From Ventricola sp051883735 (GTDB lineage: Bacteria; Bacillota; Clostridia; Christensenellales; Aristaeellaceae): 64,000 bases of DNA. Location of the stretch: NCBI GenBank assembly GCA_051883735.1, contig JBJEUH010000086.1, positions 1 to 64,000 of the forward strand. The letters run 5' to 3'. Shown here piece after piece: positions 16,047 through 24,423 of this stretch; the stretch's first letter is position 1; every line of letters starts with the position of its first letter. A program made the position numbers and the translations under genes. The notes under the pieces are model-generated. The model was not told the DNA's origin. It did no database searches and saw nothing but the letters and a program-made list of their open reading frames with translations.

Positions 16047-16859
16047 GTGAGCAACCTGACGATTCGGCCGATCAATACCGGCTATGTGACGATGATTCCC
16101 AAGCAGTATCTGTATCATCATTCGACGCAGAAGTTTTATCCGGATGCTTCGGACCGCGAAGAGGAATATCCCGTTTTTGCCTATCTGGTTGAGGGCGGCG
16201 ACAAGCTGCTGCTGATTGACACCGGCATGGCGTATACCGAGCGCGCCAGCAAGTATCATCATCACGGCTCCAGGCAGCCGGAGGGCATGACGATCATCGA
16301 GCAGCTGGCCAAGATCGGATATCAGCCGGAGGATGTGGACATCGTTGTCTTCACCCATCTCCACTGGGATCACTGCTTCTACATGGAGAAGTTCACCCGT
16401 GCGGAATTCTATGTGAATGAGAAGGAATACCGCTTTGCCATGGACCCGATTCCGCTGTACTACAAGTCCTACGAAGCGCCGCAGCTGGGGATCACCCGTC
16501 CGTTTGAGGGCATCGACATGCACCTGATCAGCGGAGAGACGGAGATCATGCCCGGTGTGCGCATGTTTGACACGCCCGGCCATTCCGTCGGCCATATGAC
16601 GGTGGAGGTGGACACGGCCTGCGGCAAATACCTGTGCGTGGGCGACGCCGTGTTTATTCTGGACAACCTCAGGCCGATTCCGGAGATTCAGTACGACATC
16701 ACCCCGCCCAACCGCTTTTCCAACATCGTGGAAACCTGGAAGAGCATTCAGCGGATCAAGGAGCGGGCGGAAGGCGAGGACAGGATCCTGACCTGCCATG
16801 ACCGTTCCATGCTGGAGCGCATCGCTGAAACCCCTGTTCTGGGCAAAAAGCCGGAATAA
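16047..16859 (+). CDS. Metallo-beta-lactamase-fold hydrolase (N-acyl homoserine lactonase-like)
   Basis: A 270-residue cytoplasmic metallohydrolase. Zinc motifs: HLHWDH at residues 104-109, a third His in the DTPGHSVGHM segment, the bridging Asp in VGDAVF and a final His in LTCHDRSM. DTG at 58-60 is also typical. This arrangement is that of AiiA-type lactonases, but the context (TRAP transporter, aldolase, glycerate kinase) points to opening of a sugar-acid lactone or ester rather than quorum quenching. GTG at 16047 is chosen because GGAGG is eight bases upstream; earlier starts fall in the operator region. First gene of the operon. Confidence 0.85.
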   Translation: MSNLTIRPINTGYVTMIPKQYLYHHSTQKFYPDASDREEEYPVFAYLVEGGDKLLLIDTGMAYTERASKYHHHGSRQPEGMTIIEQLAKIGYQPEDVDIVVFTHLHWDHCFYMEKFTRAEFYVNEKEYRFAMDPIPLYYKSYEAPQLGITRPFEGIDMHLISGETEIMPGVRMFDTPGHSVGHMTVEVDTACGKYLCVGDAVFILDNLRPIPEIQYDITPPNRFSNIVETWKSIQRIKERAEGEDRILTCHDRSMLERIAETPVLGKKPE

Positions 16860-16885
16860 CGCGCTGAAAAAGGCGGAGGTTGGAA

Positions 16886-18100
16886 ATGGCTGCTATCGCG
16901 ATCGTCGCATGCTGCGATACGAAGTATCATGAAATCGCCTTTGCAAAACAAAGGATTCTGGACAGCGGAAATCAGGCGCTGGTGATTGACATCGCCACGG
17001 GGCCGGATATCCGCTTTAAGGCCGACGTGCCCCGGGAGGCTGTCCTTAAGGCCGGCGGATACACCTGGGAGCAGGTGCACGCCATGGCCAAGAGCGACGC
17101 CATCGCCGCCATGACGGAGAGTATCTGCGTCACGCTGGCCCGGCTCCATGCCGAAAAGAAGATGGACGGCGTGCTGGGCATGGGCGGCCTGCAGAATACC
17201 GTCGTCTGCTCCGCTGCGATGCGCTGCCTGCCGTATGGCTTCCCGAAGATGATCTGCTCGACGATCGCCAGCGGCTATCGCTATTTTGATACGGTCGTCG
17301 GCGACAAGGACATCGCCGTGATGCCGTCCATTGTCGATTTTGCCGGCATCAACCCCATCAACGAGGTCACCCTGGGCAATGCCATCAGCGCGCTGATCGG
17401 CATGGTTCAGTATGGCGGCCGCCTCATTGACACGGGCGGCGAGCGGTATATCGCCACGACGCTGATGGGCATCACCAACGACACGGTGATGCGCGCGGCG
17501 GACACGCTCACGGCCCAGGGCTACAAGACGATCAGCTTCCACTCCACCGGCATCGGCGGCAGGGTGATGGAAAAGCTGATCGAGGAAAACGTGATCTCTG
17601 CCGTGATGGATCTGACGCTGCACGAAATGACGGCGGAGTATCTGGGCAACGTCGGCTACAGCCGGGGCGCGCAGAATCGCCTCTGCGCGGCAGCGAAGGC
17701 CGGCATTCCGGCGCTCATCTGCCCCGGCGGCATCGACTTTGCCTGCCTGTCCAGAGAGGACTTCCTCCCGGACGAGGAAGAGCGCGGCTACGTCTGGCAC
17801 AACAAGGATCTCACGCATACGCGCATGCACGAGCATGAGATTCTGGACATCACCCGGACCATCGTGGATCGCCTGAATCAATCGACCGGAAAGACGGAAG
17901 TGATCCTTCCCATGGGCGGTCTGCGCACGATGAGCCGCCCGGGCGAATTCTTCCATAAGCCCGAGACGATCCTCAAGATGAAGAAAATCCTTGAGCAGGG
18001 CCTGAAGCCGGAGATCACGCTGAAGACCTTCGATCTGAATTTCGACGATCCGAGGTTTGCAGACATCTGCGCACAGGAAATGAAGAATCTGCTTTCCTGA
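16886..18100 (+). CDS. Tm-1-like ATP-binding domain protein (UPF0261 family)
   Basis: A 404-residue cytoplasmic protein of the UPF0261/Tm-1-like family, whose plant relative Tm-1 binds ATP and a viral replicase. The bacterial role is unestablished. Features include AIVACCDTKYHE at the N-terminus, GVLGMGGLQNT (a glycine-rich loop, about residues 93-103), TLMGITNDTV and PALICPGGIDFACL. The relatives I recall often sit near a TIM-barrel partner; here a class II aldolase follows instead. ATG at 16886 follows GGCGGAGG; a TTG six bases earlier is less likely. Conserved placement in a catabolic operon implies an enzymatic step acting on the imported acid. Confidence 0.88.
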   Translation: MAAIAIVACCDTKYHEIAFAKQRILDSGNQALVIDIATGPDIRFKADVPREAVLKAGGYTWEQVHAMAKSDAIAAMTESICVTLARLHAEKKMDGVLGMGGLQNTVVCSAAMRCLPYGFPKMICSTIASGYRYFDTVVGDKDIAVMPSIVDFAGINPINEVTLGNAISALIGMVQYGGRLIDTGGERYIATTLMGITNDTVMRAADTLTAQGYKTISFHSTGIGGRVMEKLIEENVISAVMDLTLHEMTAEYLGNVGYSRGAQNRLCAAAKAGIPALICPGGIDFACLSREDFLPDEEERGYVWHNKDLTHTRMHEHEILDITRTIVDRLNQSTGKTEVILPMGGLRTMSRPGEFFHKPETILKMKKILEQGLKPEITLKTFDLNFDDPRFADICAQEMKNLLS

Positions 18101-18160
18101 ACGCAGCCCTTCCCCTGATGGACGGGCAGGATGGATGGCAGAATCAGACAGGAGATGTTC

Positions 18161-18775
18161 ATGATGTGGTATGACCGGTATGCCGATCTGATCCGCGGCA
18201 TCGAGCAGGCTGCAGGCAAGTTCTATCAGCTGCGCTATCAGATGAGCAATGGCGGAAACCTCAGCGCGAGGATTCCGGGCGAGGAACGCATGATCGTCAA
18301 AAAGACGGACGTCGCCTTTGACGAGGTCGGTCCCCAGACGCTGATCGTGACCGATTTTGACGGGAACGTGCTCGAGGGAACGGGCAAGCCGTCGAAGGAA
18401 GCGCTGCTTCATGGCGCCATTTACAGGAGGATTCCGCGCGCAGGGGCGATTATGCACTGCCACTCCCCCTATGCGACGGCATGGGCGGCAGGGCATGACA
18501 GCCTGGCGTTTTCCACCCATCACGCCGAGCTGAAATTCCATGGCGCCGTTCCTGTGTTTGATACGCATTCCTACGCCGTGCCGAAAGAATACTTCCCGCA
18601 GATCACGGCCTTTCTTGAAGAAAACGAAGGCGCAAATGCCTTCCTGCTGCGCGCCCACGGGCAGGTGACGCTCGCTTCCGATATGCGGATGGCGGCTTAT
18701 CTGGCGGAACTGGTGGAGGAAACCGCGCAGATTTCCATCCTGAGCGCCGCCGCCGGAGGACCCGGCGCGCGCTGA
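18161..18775 (+). CDS. Class II aldolase/adducin family protein
   Basis: A 204-residue zinc enzyme of the fuculose-phosphate aldolase/adducin superfamily, which includes aldolases, epimerases and OtnC-like decarboxylases. Substrate-loop SNGGNLSAR lies at residues 29-37, the acid/base Glu at 80 in KPSKE, and zinc ligands at His99 and His101 (MHCHSP) plus the late His in RAHGQV. ATG at 18161 is chosen over 18131 and 18155 because AGGAG at 18150-18154 sits six bases upstream. It would cleave or decarboxylate the intermediate made upstream, possibly feeding glycerate or glycolaldehyde to the later steps. Product specificity cannot be read from sequence. Confidence 0.88.
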   Translation: MMWYDRYADLIRGIEQAAGKFYQLRYQMSNGGNLSARIPGEERMIVKKTDVAFDEVGPQTLIVTDFDGNVLEGTGKPSKEALLHGAIYRRIPRAGAIMHCHSPYATAWAAGHDSLAFSTHHAELKFHGAVPVFDTHSYAVPKEYFPQITAFLEENEGANAFLLRAHGQVTLASDMRMAAYLAELVEETAQISILSAAAGGPGAR

Positions 18776-18847
18776 TCCTCAAATGCCCTGAACTCTGTAT
18801 CCGTTGACCTTACGAGGTCATCAAAATATCAAAAGGAGGAACCCCTA

Positions 18848-19930
18848 ATGAAGAACTCGAAGAAACTTGCAACCCTCATCCTGGCCATTCTGATGCTGGT
18901 CGTCTTCTGCAGCGGCGCGTCTGCTGCGGGCAAGAAGATCACCCTGCGCATTGGCTCCGGTCACTCCGAGTCCAACCCCTGGATCGCGGCGCTGGAGGAC
19001 TACTTCGTCCCGACCGTCTCCGAGCGCGTTGCCGCTGAAACCGATTATGAGATCGAGTGGATCAAGTCCTACGGCGGTTCCGTCATCACGCTACAGAACG
19101 AGCTCCAGGGCGTTCAGGACGGCCTGGTCGACGTCGGCTGCACCATCCTCGTCTTTGAGGCCTCCCGTCTGCCGCTGCAGACCATGGTGTACTGCATGCC
19201 GTTCTCCTGCTCTGACCCCAACATCGTCGCGAAGGTTGTCCGCCAGATCTATGCGGAGTATCCGGAGTTCACGACGGATTACGAGACGAAGTACAACCAG
19301 AAGTTCATCGGCGTCGGCGTCTCCGATCCGTACGGCCTGTACAGCACCAAGCAGATCAAGTCTCTTGACGACGTCAACGGCATGAAGATCGGCGCTGCCG
19401 GCATCAACCTGCAGTGGATCGAGGGCTCCGGCGCGGTCGGCCTGCAGACCTCTCTGAACGATACCTATCAGAACCTGCAGACCAACGTCTGCCAGGCGAC
19501 CATCCAGCCGACGCACTCCTGCGTGAACCTGAAGGTCTATGAGGTTGCGCCGTACTACCTCGACGCGAACTTCAACTGCGTGCCGTTCAACGCCATCACC
19601 GTGAACATGGACACCTGGAATTCTCTGCCGGCCGAAGTGCAGCAGATCCTCGCCGAGGTTGGCGATTCCTACCTCGAGTATGAAGCCGAGTACATCTCCA
19701 AGGTGCACGAGAAGGATCTGGAGGACATGGTCGCGCTGGGCTGCACCATCGATACGCTGAGCGTTGAGGAGCAGAAGAAGTGGGCTGCCTCCCTGCCGGA
19801 TATCGTCAAGAGCCTGACCGAGAGCCTGAACGCTGCCGGCTACAAGGGCAACGAGATCGTCGCCAGATACTATGAGCTGCTCTCTGAGCAGGGCGTCGAG
19901 CTGATCCGCGAGTGGGATCTGGGCGTGTAA
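18848..19930 (+). CDS. dctP: TRAP transporter solute-binding protein DctP
   Basis: A 360-residue exported binding protein of the DctP/TAXI-type TRAP family, capturing a carboxylate or sugar acid for the DctQM permease. The signal peptide (about residues 1-26, ending ASA-AG) has no lipobox, unusual for a Gram-positive binding protein. The family's carboxylate-binding region is seen in VSDPYGLYSTKQIKSLDDVNGMKIGAAG with a later Phe/Asn-rich stretch. A strong ribosome-binding site (AAAAGGAGGA) precedes ATG at 18848. A 15-bp UUCG hairpin separates it from dctQ. Confidence 0.93.
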   Translation: MKNSKKLATLILAILMLVVFCSGASAAGKKITLRIGSGHSESNPWIAALEDYFVPTVSERVAAETDYEIEWIKSYGGSVITLQNELQGVQDGLVDVGCTILVFEASRLPLQTMVYCMPFSCSDPNIVAKVVRQIYAEYPEFTTDYETKYNQKFIGVGVSDPYGLYSTKQIKSLDDVNGMKIGAAGINLQWIEGSGAVGLQTSLNDTYQNLQTNVCQATIQPTHSCVNLKVYEVAPYYLDANFNCVPFNAITVNMDTWNSLPAEVQQILAEVGDSYLEYEAEYISKVHEKDLEDMVALGCTIDTLSVEEQKKWAASLPDIVKSLTESLNAAGYKGNEIVARYYELLSEQGVELIREWDLGV

Positions 19931-19972
19931 TCCAGAAAATGCAGTTCTGTCGATTAACGGATTGATGGAATG

Positions 19973-20006
19973 CGGAGAAGCCGCATCTTCGGATGCGGCT
20001 TCTCCG
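19973..20006 (+). other. UUCG-capped hairpin between dctP and dctQ
   Basis: A perfect 15-bp stem (19973-19987 with 19992-20006) closed by TTCG and not followed by a T-tract. It is more likely an mRNA-stabilising or processing element than a full terminator, allowing more binding protein than permease. Confidence 0.8.
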
Positions 20007-20031
20007 AACCGACACGACGAAAGGAAAATTC

Positions 20032-20583
20032 ATGAAAATCTGGAGAAAAATAGATCGTGCGCTTGAAGGTTTTCTGGCAGCGATGGCTATTTTTGCCTCC
20101 GCGCTTGTGTTTGTGATCATGCTGATCATCACGGTTGACGTGCTGAGCAGACTGCTTTTCAACCATCCGTTTGCCGGCGTCGCTGAAATTGTCAGCCTGA
20201 TGATCATTATCTTTACATTCCTCGTTCTGCCCCATGTTACGGCGAAGAACGGCCATGTGCGCACGACGATGCTCTACGACAGGGCGAACCGCAACGGCAA
20301 GCTGGTGATCGATATTCTGGCTTGCGTAATCGGCGTTCTGGTTTACGCCTTCATCATCAAGGCGAGCTACAAGGGATTTGTGAATGCGATCAACATCGGA
20401 GAAGCGGAAATCGCCGGTTCGGTGAGGATTCCCACGGCTCCGGGCCGCTTCTGCATCATCTTTGGTTCTGTGTTCATGATTCTGGAGATGATCAACAAGG
20501 CGGTCAAGTATACGTACTCCCTGGTGACGGGAACGGATTATGAACAGGGCGGCATGCAGGATGAAGGAGGGAATCTGGGATGA
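20032..20583 (+). CDS. dctQ: TRAP transporter small permease DctQ
   Basis: A 183-residue membrane protein with four hydrophobic helices, the small TRAP subunit. Typical features are VDVLSRLLFNHPFAGVAEI between helices 1 and 2 and LVLPHVTAKNGHVRTTMLYDR after helix 2. ATG at 20032 follows AAAGGA; the longer frame would read through the hairpin. Its stop overlaps dctM by ATGA. Confidence 0.92.
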   Translation: MKIWRKIDRALEGFLAAMAIFASALVFVIMLIITVDVLSRLLFNHPFAGVAEIVSLMIIIFTFLVLPHVTAKNGHVRTTMLYDRANRNGKLVIDILACVIGVLVYAFIIKASYKGFVNAINIGEAEIAGSVRIPTAPGRFCIIFGSVFMILEMINKAVKYTYSLVTGTDYEQGGMQDEGGNLG

Positions 20584-21908
20584 GCATTGGTTTTGTCGCG
20601 ACAATCTCTCTGATTCTCCTCCTTGCGCTGATCTTCAGCGGCATTCACCTCAGCACGTCGCTCATGATCACCAGCGTGATTGGCGTGTTCCTCTCCACCG
20701 GGCGCATTGCGACGGCCATGAACGTTCTGGCGCAGTCGGCATGGGGTGCTGTCCGCTCCTACATGTTCGGCGTCATTCCGCTGTTCGTGCTCATGGGCCT
20801 GTTTGCCAACATGTCCGGCGCCAGCAAGGAGCTGTATGATGCGGCCAGCCTGCTGATGAAGCGCATCAAGGGCGGCGTTGCCATCGCCACGGTTGTTGCG
20901 AATGCGGTCTTTGCGGCGATTACCGGCGTGACGGTCGCCTCCGCGACGATCTTTACGCAGATTGCGCTTCCGCAGATGACCCGTCTCAACTACAAGAGAA
21001 AGTTCTCCCTGGGAACGATCGCCGGTTCGGCGATCCTGGGCATGCTGATTCCCCCGAGCCTGCTGATGATTGTCTATGGCGCGCAGGCCGACGTATCGAT
21101 CGGCAAGCTCTTCGTAGCGGCGATTGGCCCGGGCCTGCTGATGACCCTGGCGTTTGTGATCACCATTCGCCTCATCGCGTTCTTTAAGCCGGAATACATC
21201 CCGGCTGCCGAGACGCTGACGGAGGAGGAAAAGAAAAACTACTGGAAGATCGTTCTCAAGCCCTGGCCGATCGTGCTGCTGATCGTGGTTTCCCTCGGCG
21301 GCATCTGGGGCGGCCTGTTTACGCCGACTGAGGCCGGCGGCGTCGGCGCGTTTGGCGCATTCCTTCTGGTGATCTTCAAGGGCAAGTTCAACTGGAAGGA
21401 CTTCATGAAGACCATGCTCAGCGCCGGACAGACGGCCGGCAGCGTGCTGATCCTCATGATCTCCGCCTCCACGTATTCCAAGACGCTTTCCATGTGCGGT
21501 GTGATCAACCTGCTCAGCAACTTTGTCGGCAGCCTGAACATTGCGCCTGTGTTCGTCGTCCTGATCTTCATCCTGATCCTCATGGTGCTGGGCTGCATTC
21601 TGGATTCGACGTCCATCATTCTGCTGACCAGCCCGCTGATGGTGCCGATCCTGCGCAACATGGGCTATGACCTGGTCTGGTGGGGCATTGTCATGATCAT
21701 CGCCATTGAAACCGGCATGATAACGCCGCCATTTGGCATGAACGTCTTTGCTGTCAAATCGACGCTGTCCAACATGAAGGGCATGAACGACATTACCATC
21801 GGCGAGATCTTCTCCGGTTCGATGCCGTATCTGCTGGCCATGATCGTTGTTGACCTCCTGTGCATCTTTGTTCCCGCAGTTGTCACGTTCCTTCCGAGCG
21901 TCATGTGA
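20580..21908 (+). CDS. dctM: TRAP transporter large permease DctM
   Basis: A 442-residue membrane protein with about 12 helices forming the Na+-coupled transport path. Family signatures include MFGVIPLFVLMGLFANMSG, GMLIPPSLLMIVYG, FTPTEAGGVGAFGAF and IETGMITPPFGMNVF. Translationally coupled to dctQ. With DctP it forms a complete tripartite transporter, so the operon encodes its own uptake system. Confidence 0.94.
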   Translation: MSIGFVATISLILLLALIFSGIHLSTSLMITSVIGVFLSTGRIATAMNVLAQSAWGAVRSYMFGVIPLFVLMGLFANMSGASKELYDAASLLMKRIKGGVAIATVVANAVFAAITGVTVASATIFTQIALPQMTRLNYKRKFSLGTIAGSAILGMLIPPSLLMIVYGAQADVSIGKLFVAAIGPGLLMTLAFVITIRLIAFFKPEYIPAAETLTEEEKKNYWKIVLKPWPIVLLIVVSLGGIWGGLFTPTEAGGVGAFGAFLLVIFKGKFNWKDFMKTMLSAGQTAGSVLILMISASTYSKTLSMCGVINLLSNFVGSLNIAPVFVVLIFILILMVLGCILDSTSIILLTSPLMVPILRNMGYDLVWWGIVMIIAIETGMITPPFGMNVFAVKSTLSNMKGMNDITIGEIFSGSMPYLLAMIVVDLLCIFVPAVVTFLPSVM

Positions 21909-21954
21909 TTCCTTGGACTGAGGTCCAAAGGCAATATGAGAAAGGAGAAACACT

Positions 21955-22599
21955 ATGTCCGAATTCAAGATCAATAAGGAAAAAACCGCAATCGTCCTGA
22001 TCGAGCCGCAGAATGACTTCCTCTCCGAGGGCGGCACCATGTATGCCTACATCAAGGAGCAGCTTGCCGAGCGCAACGTCATCGCGAACCTGCAGGATCT
22101 GCTCGAGCGCGCCCGCGGCCAGGTGGCCAAGATCTTCTACGTTCCGTTCCATTCCTTCGAGGAGGGCTTCCCGGAGCTGAAGAAGGGCGGCCCCGGCTAT
22201 GAGGGCCTGCGCGGCATCGAGATCGACATGGTCGCTGACTGGGGCAAGGGCGCCTGGCTGCGCGGCACGCCGGGTCCGGAAATCATTCCTCAGCTGACCC
22301 CCAAGAAGGGCGACATCATCGTCGAAGGCAAGAAGACCCTGGACGCCTTCCATTCCACCGCGCTTGATTATCTGCTCCGTGCCAACGAGATCGAGACCGT
22401 CGCCTTCACCGGCTTCCACACCAACTGGTGCGTGGAATCCAGCGCCCGCTCTGCCTATGACAAGGGCTATCGCGTGATCGTTCTGGGCGACTGCACGGCG
22501 ACCGACACGCAGGAGGAGCAGGATTACGCCGAGAAGTTCATCTTCCGCAAGATCGGCAAGGTCATGGATCACAACACGTTCCTGGACAGCCTCGTCTGA
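21955..22599 (+). CDS. Isochorismatase-family cysteine hydrolase
   Basis: A 214-residue cytoplasmic hydrolase with the catalytic triad of the superfamily: Asp21 (PQNDF), Lys126 or 127 (VEGKK) and Cys159 (NWCVESS). Members hydrolyse amides, carbamoyl groups or vinyl ethers such as isochorismate. A nicotinamidase or N-carbamoyl-type amidase is more plausible here than a siderophore role because no chorismate genes are near. Last gene of the plus-strand operon, 46 bp after dctM, ending before a good terminator. It implies that the imported compound, or an intermediate, carries an amide-like bond. Confidence 0.88.
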   Translation: MSEFKINKEKTAIVLIEPQNDFLSEGGTMYAYIKEQLAERNVIANLQDLLERARGQVAKIFYVPFHSFEEGFPELKKGGPGYEGLRGIEIDMVADWGKGAWLRGTPGPEIIPQLTPKKGDIIVEGKKTLDAFHSTALDYLLRANEIETVAFTGFHTNWCVESSARSAYDKGYRVIVLGDCTATDTQEEQDYAEKFIFRKIGKVMDHNTFLDSLV

Positions 22600-22660
22600 T
22601 CCCCGGCGCGCGCCTCTGCGCGGCGGCGACGCAGCAGGAAAGACCGAACGCAAGCATGAG

Positions 22661-22698
22661 AAAAGGCAGCAGTTCATTCAATGGGCTGCTGCCTTTTT
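22661..22698 (+). terminator. Terminator of the TRAP operon
   Basis: AAAGGCAGCAG and CTGCTGCCTTTTT arms around a 13-base loop, with a T-tract. Confidence 0.88.
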
Positions 22699-22718
22699 GC
22701 GTGCAAAGAATTGTATGA

Positions 22719-22793
22719 AAACCGTACAGCGGGCGCCGGACGGCTTGATTGTGCAAAGCTGTCCGGAAGGGGGAGCGGGCACGGCCCGCTCCC
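22719..22793. repeat. Dispersed intergenic repeat, copy A, with hairpin
   Basis: Contains ACCGTACAGC-GGCGCCGG (from about 22720) and GAGCGGGCACGGCCCGC (22773-22789), both also present in copy B at 37045-37098. The 3' part is a perfect 10-bp hairpin (22771-22780 with 22784-22793, loop ACG) that could also terminate the glycerate kinase transcript. Confidence 0.6.
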
Positions 22794-22812
22794 TTGCGTG
22801 GCGCCTCGTGGA

Positions 22813-24042
22813 TCAGCCGATCAGCAGACAGGAGAGGTCGTTGACATTGGTGCCGGTGGGGCCCGTAAAGATCAGGCCGCCCACCTGATTGAGCGCGGTG
22901 TAGGCGTCGTTTTCGCGGAGCACAGCGTCGATGGAAATGCCTCTTTGGAGCAGCATGGCGCACGTCTCGCCGGTGACAATGCCGCCGGCGGCATCGGTGG
23001 GACCGTCCGTTCCGTCAGAACCGACGGAGAACATCAGCACATCCTGAAGGCCCGCGATCTGTGCGGCGGCGGCGAGCGCCATCTCCTGGTTGCGGCCGCC
23101 CTTTCCGTGGCCGGTGAGATGGACGACGGTCTCGCCGCCCGCGATGATGGCATAGCGGCCGCCGAGGTTGCGATAGTAGCGCGCCATCGAGCCGATGAAG
23201 GAACCGGCTTCGCGGGCCTCGCAGCACAGACAGTCGGTCAGGATGACCGGCGTATAGCCCATCTCTTCGGCCTCCTGCTTTGCCGCGGCGCACAGCTGAC
23301 GGACGGAGCCGGTGATGACGCTCCGCGCGTTAGGCAGCGCTTTGGGCGTATCGACGCGCAGAAACGCCTGGGCGGCCTCTGAGAGCCTGAGCTGGTATTT
23401 GGCTACGATGGCGACGGTCTCTTCGACGGTCGAGCTGTCAGGGTGCGCAGGGCCGGAGGCGATCATATCCAGCGGGTCGCCCAGAATATCGGAGAGCACG
23501 ACGGAATAGACCTGCGCGGGCGCGCACAGCTGGGCAAACTTGCCGCCCTTGACGGCGGAGAGGTGCTTGCGGATGGTGTTGATCTCCGTAATGGAAGCGC
23601 CGCAGGCCAGCAGCTGGCCGGTCACGTCCTCCAGCTCTTCGGGCGTGACCAGCGGACGCTCAAACAGCGCAGAGCCGCCGCCGGAGATCAGGAAGAGCAC
23701 GAGGTCGTCCGCGCTCAGGCCGGAAACGAGCTGGATGGCCTTCTGCGTGGCTGCATAGGAGTTGGCGTCGGGGACGGGATGCCCGGCTTCATGGATGAAA
23801 AGCGGGCCGATGGCGCCCCTGGCATGCCCGTACTTGGTGATCACCATGCCGCTGCTGATCCGGCTGCCCAGTTCGAGGTGCGCGGCATAAGCCATCTGCC
23901 AGGCCGCTTTGCCGATGGAGATCAGCACGAGACGGCCGGCGTACGAAGGAAGATTGGCAAGCGCTTTTTTTACGGCGGTGTCCGGCTGCGCGGCGTGAAT
24001 GGCAGCCTGAATGATGCGATCAGAGTCCTGTCTCATGTTCAT
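22813..24042 (-). CDS. Glycerate 2-kinase (type II, MOFRL family)
   Basis: A 409-residue ATP-dependent kinase that phosphorylates D-glycerate to 2-phosphoglycerate, linking sugar-acid breakdown to glycolysis. The N-terminal DUF4147 domain has VLISIGKAAWQMA, EAGHPVPD, LFLISGGGSALFE and TEINTIRKHLSAVKGG. The C-terminal MOFRL domain has IIAGGETVVHLTG-GKGGRNQEMAL and SVGSDGTDGPTDAAGG. The start ATG at 24042 follows GGAGGA. It is convergent with the TRAP operon and has its own promoter, but its likely product makes it the natural last step of that pathway. Confidence 0.93.
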   Translation of the reverse strand: MNMRQDSDRIIQAAIHAAQPDTAVKKALANLPSYAGRLVLISIGKAAWQMAYAAHLELGSRISSGMVITKYGHARGAIGPLFIHEAGHPVPDANSYAATQKAIQLVSGLSADDLVLFLISGGGSALFERPLVTPEELEDVTGQLLACGASITEINTIRKHLSAVKGGKFAQLCAPAQVYSVVLSDILGDPLDMIASGPAHPDSSTVEETVAIVAKYQLRLSEAAQAFLRVDTPKALPNARSVITGSVRQLCAAAKQEAEEMGYTPVILTDCLCCEAREAGSFIGSMARYYRNLGGRYAIIAGGETVVHLTGHGKGGRNQEMALAAAAQIAGLQDVLMFSVGSDGTDGPTDAAGGIVTGETCAMLLQRGISIDAVLRENDAYTALNQVGGLIFTGPTGTNVNDLSCLLIG

Positions 24043-24165
24043 GATGGATTCCTCCGGAATGAGCGAAATGTCGGTTCAGCGGAAAAAATGACCATCGGGG
24101 ACAGCATGCTTGGGCACGCGGCGCAAAGCCTCAGCCGGATACGTCCGCATGATGGAACTATATTC

Positions 24166-24194
24166 ATTATAACATTATCAGGGAAAAAGCACAA
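24166..24194 (-). promoter_or_regulatory. Promoter of the glycerate kinase gene
   Basis: Minus-strand TTGTGC (24194-24189), a 17-bp spacer and TATAAT (24171-24166). No full copy of the GntR operator motif is seen here, only a GGATAC half at about 24137. Confidence 0.55.
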
Positions 24195-24273
24195 CAGGCA
24201 GATGCGCAGGGTGGCGTCAAACGCTGAACGGATCGGCGAATGATGAGCATGCTTATCCTGATTTCCGGCACAT

Positions 24274-24329
24274 GAAAAAGGCCGTTTATCCGCTCAGGCG
24301 ATTTGCCTGGCGCAGAAACGGCCTTTTGT
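24274..24329 (-). terminator. Terminator of the large repeat protein gene
   Basis: AAAAGGCCGTTT and AAACGGCCTTTT arms enclose an inner CAGGC/GCCTG hairpin; on the minus strand a T5 run follows. The symmetric ends could work in both directions. Confidence 0.8.
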
Positions 24330-24423
24330 CTTGTGGGGTACTCCGGCGTCATGTGGAAATCAGCCTGAAGCAATCGTCCGGGTCTTCGTTCCCGGAACCA
24401 TTTGATGGGTCCATCCGATGCGT

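Noticed and set aside
16047..16859. Quorum-quenching AHL lactonase as the role of the MBL-fold protein
   Set aside because: The family name fits the motif, but operon context with TRAP transporter, aldolase and glycerate kinase makes a catabolic lactone/ester hydrolase more likely; no signalling genes are near.
18804..18832. TTGACC-17-TATCAA resembling an internal promoter before dctP
   Set aside because: Transcription would start inside or after the dctP ribosome-binding site, leaving no usable leader; the GACCT/AGGTC hairpin there is small.
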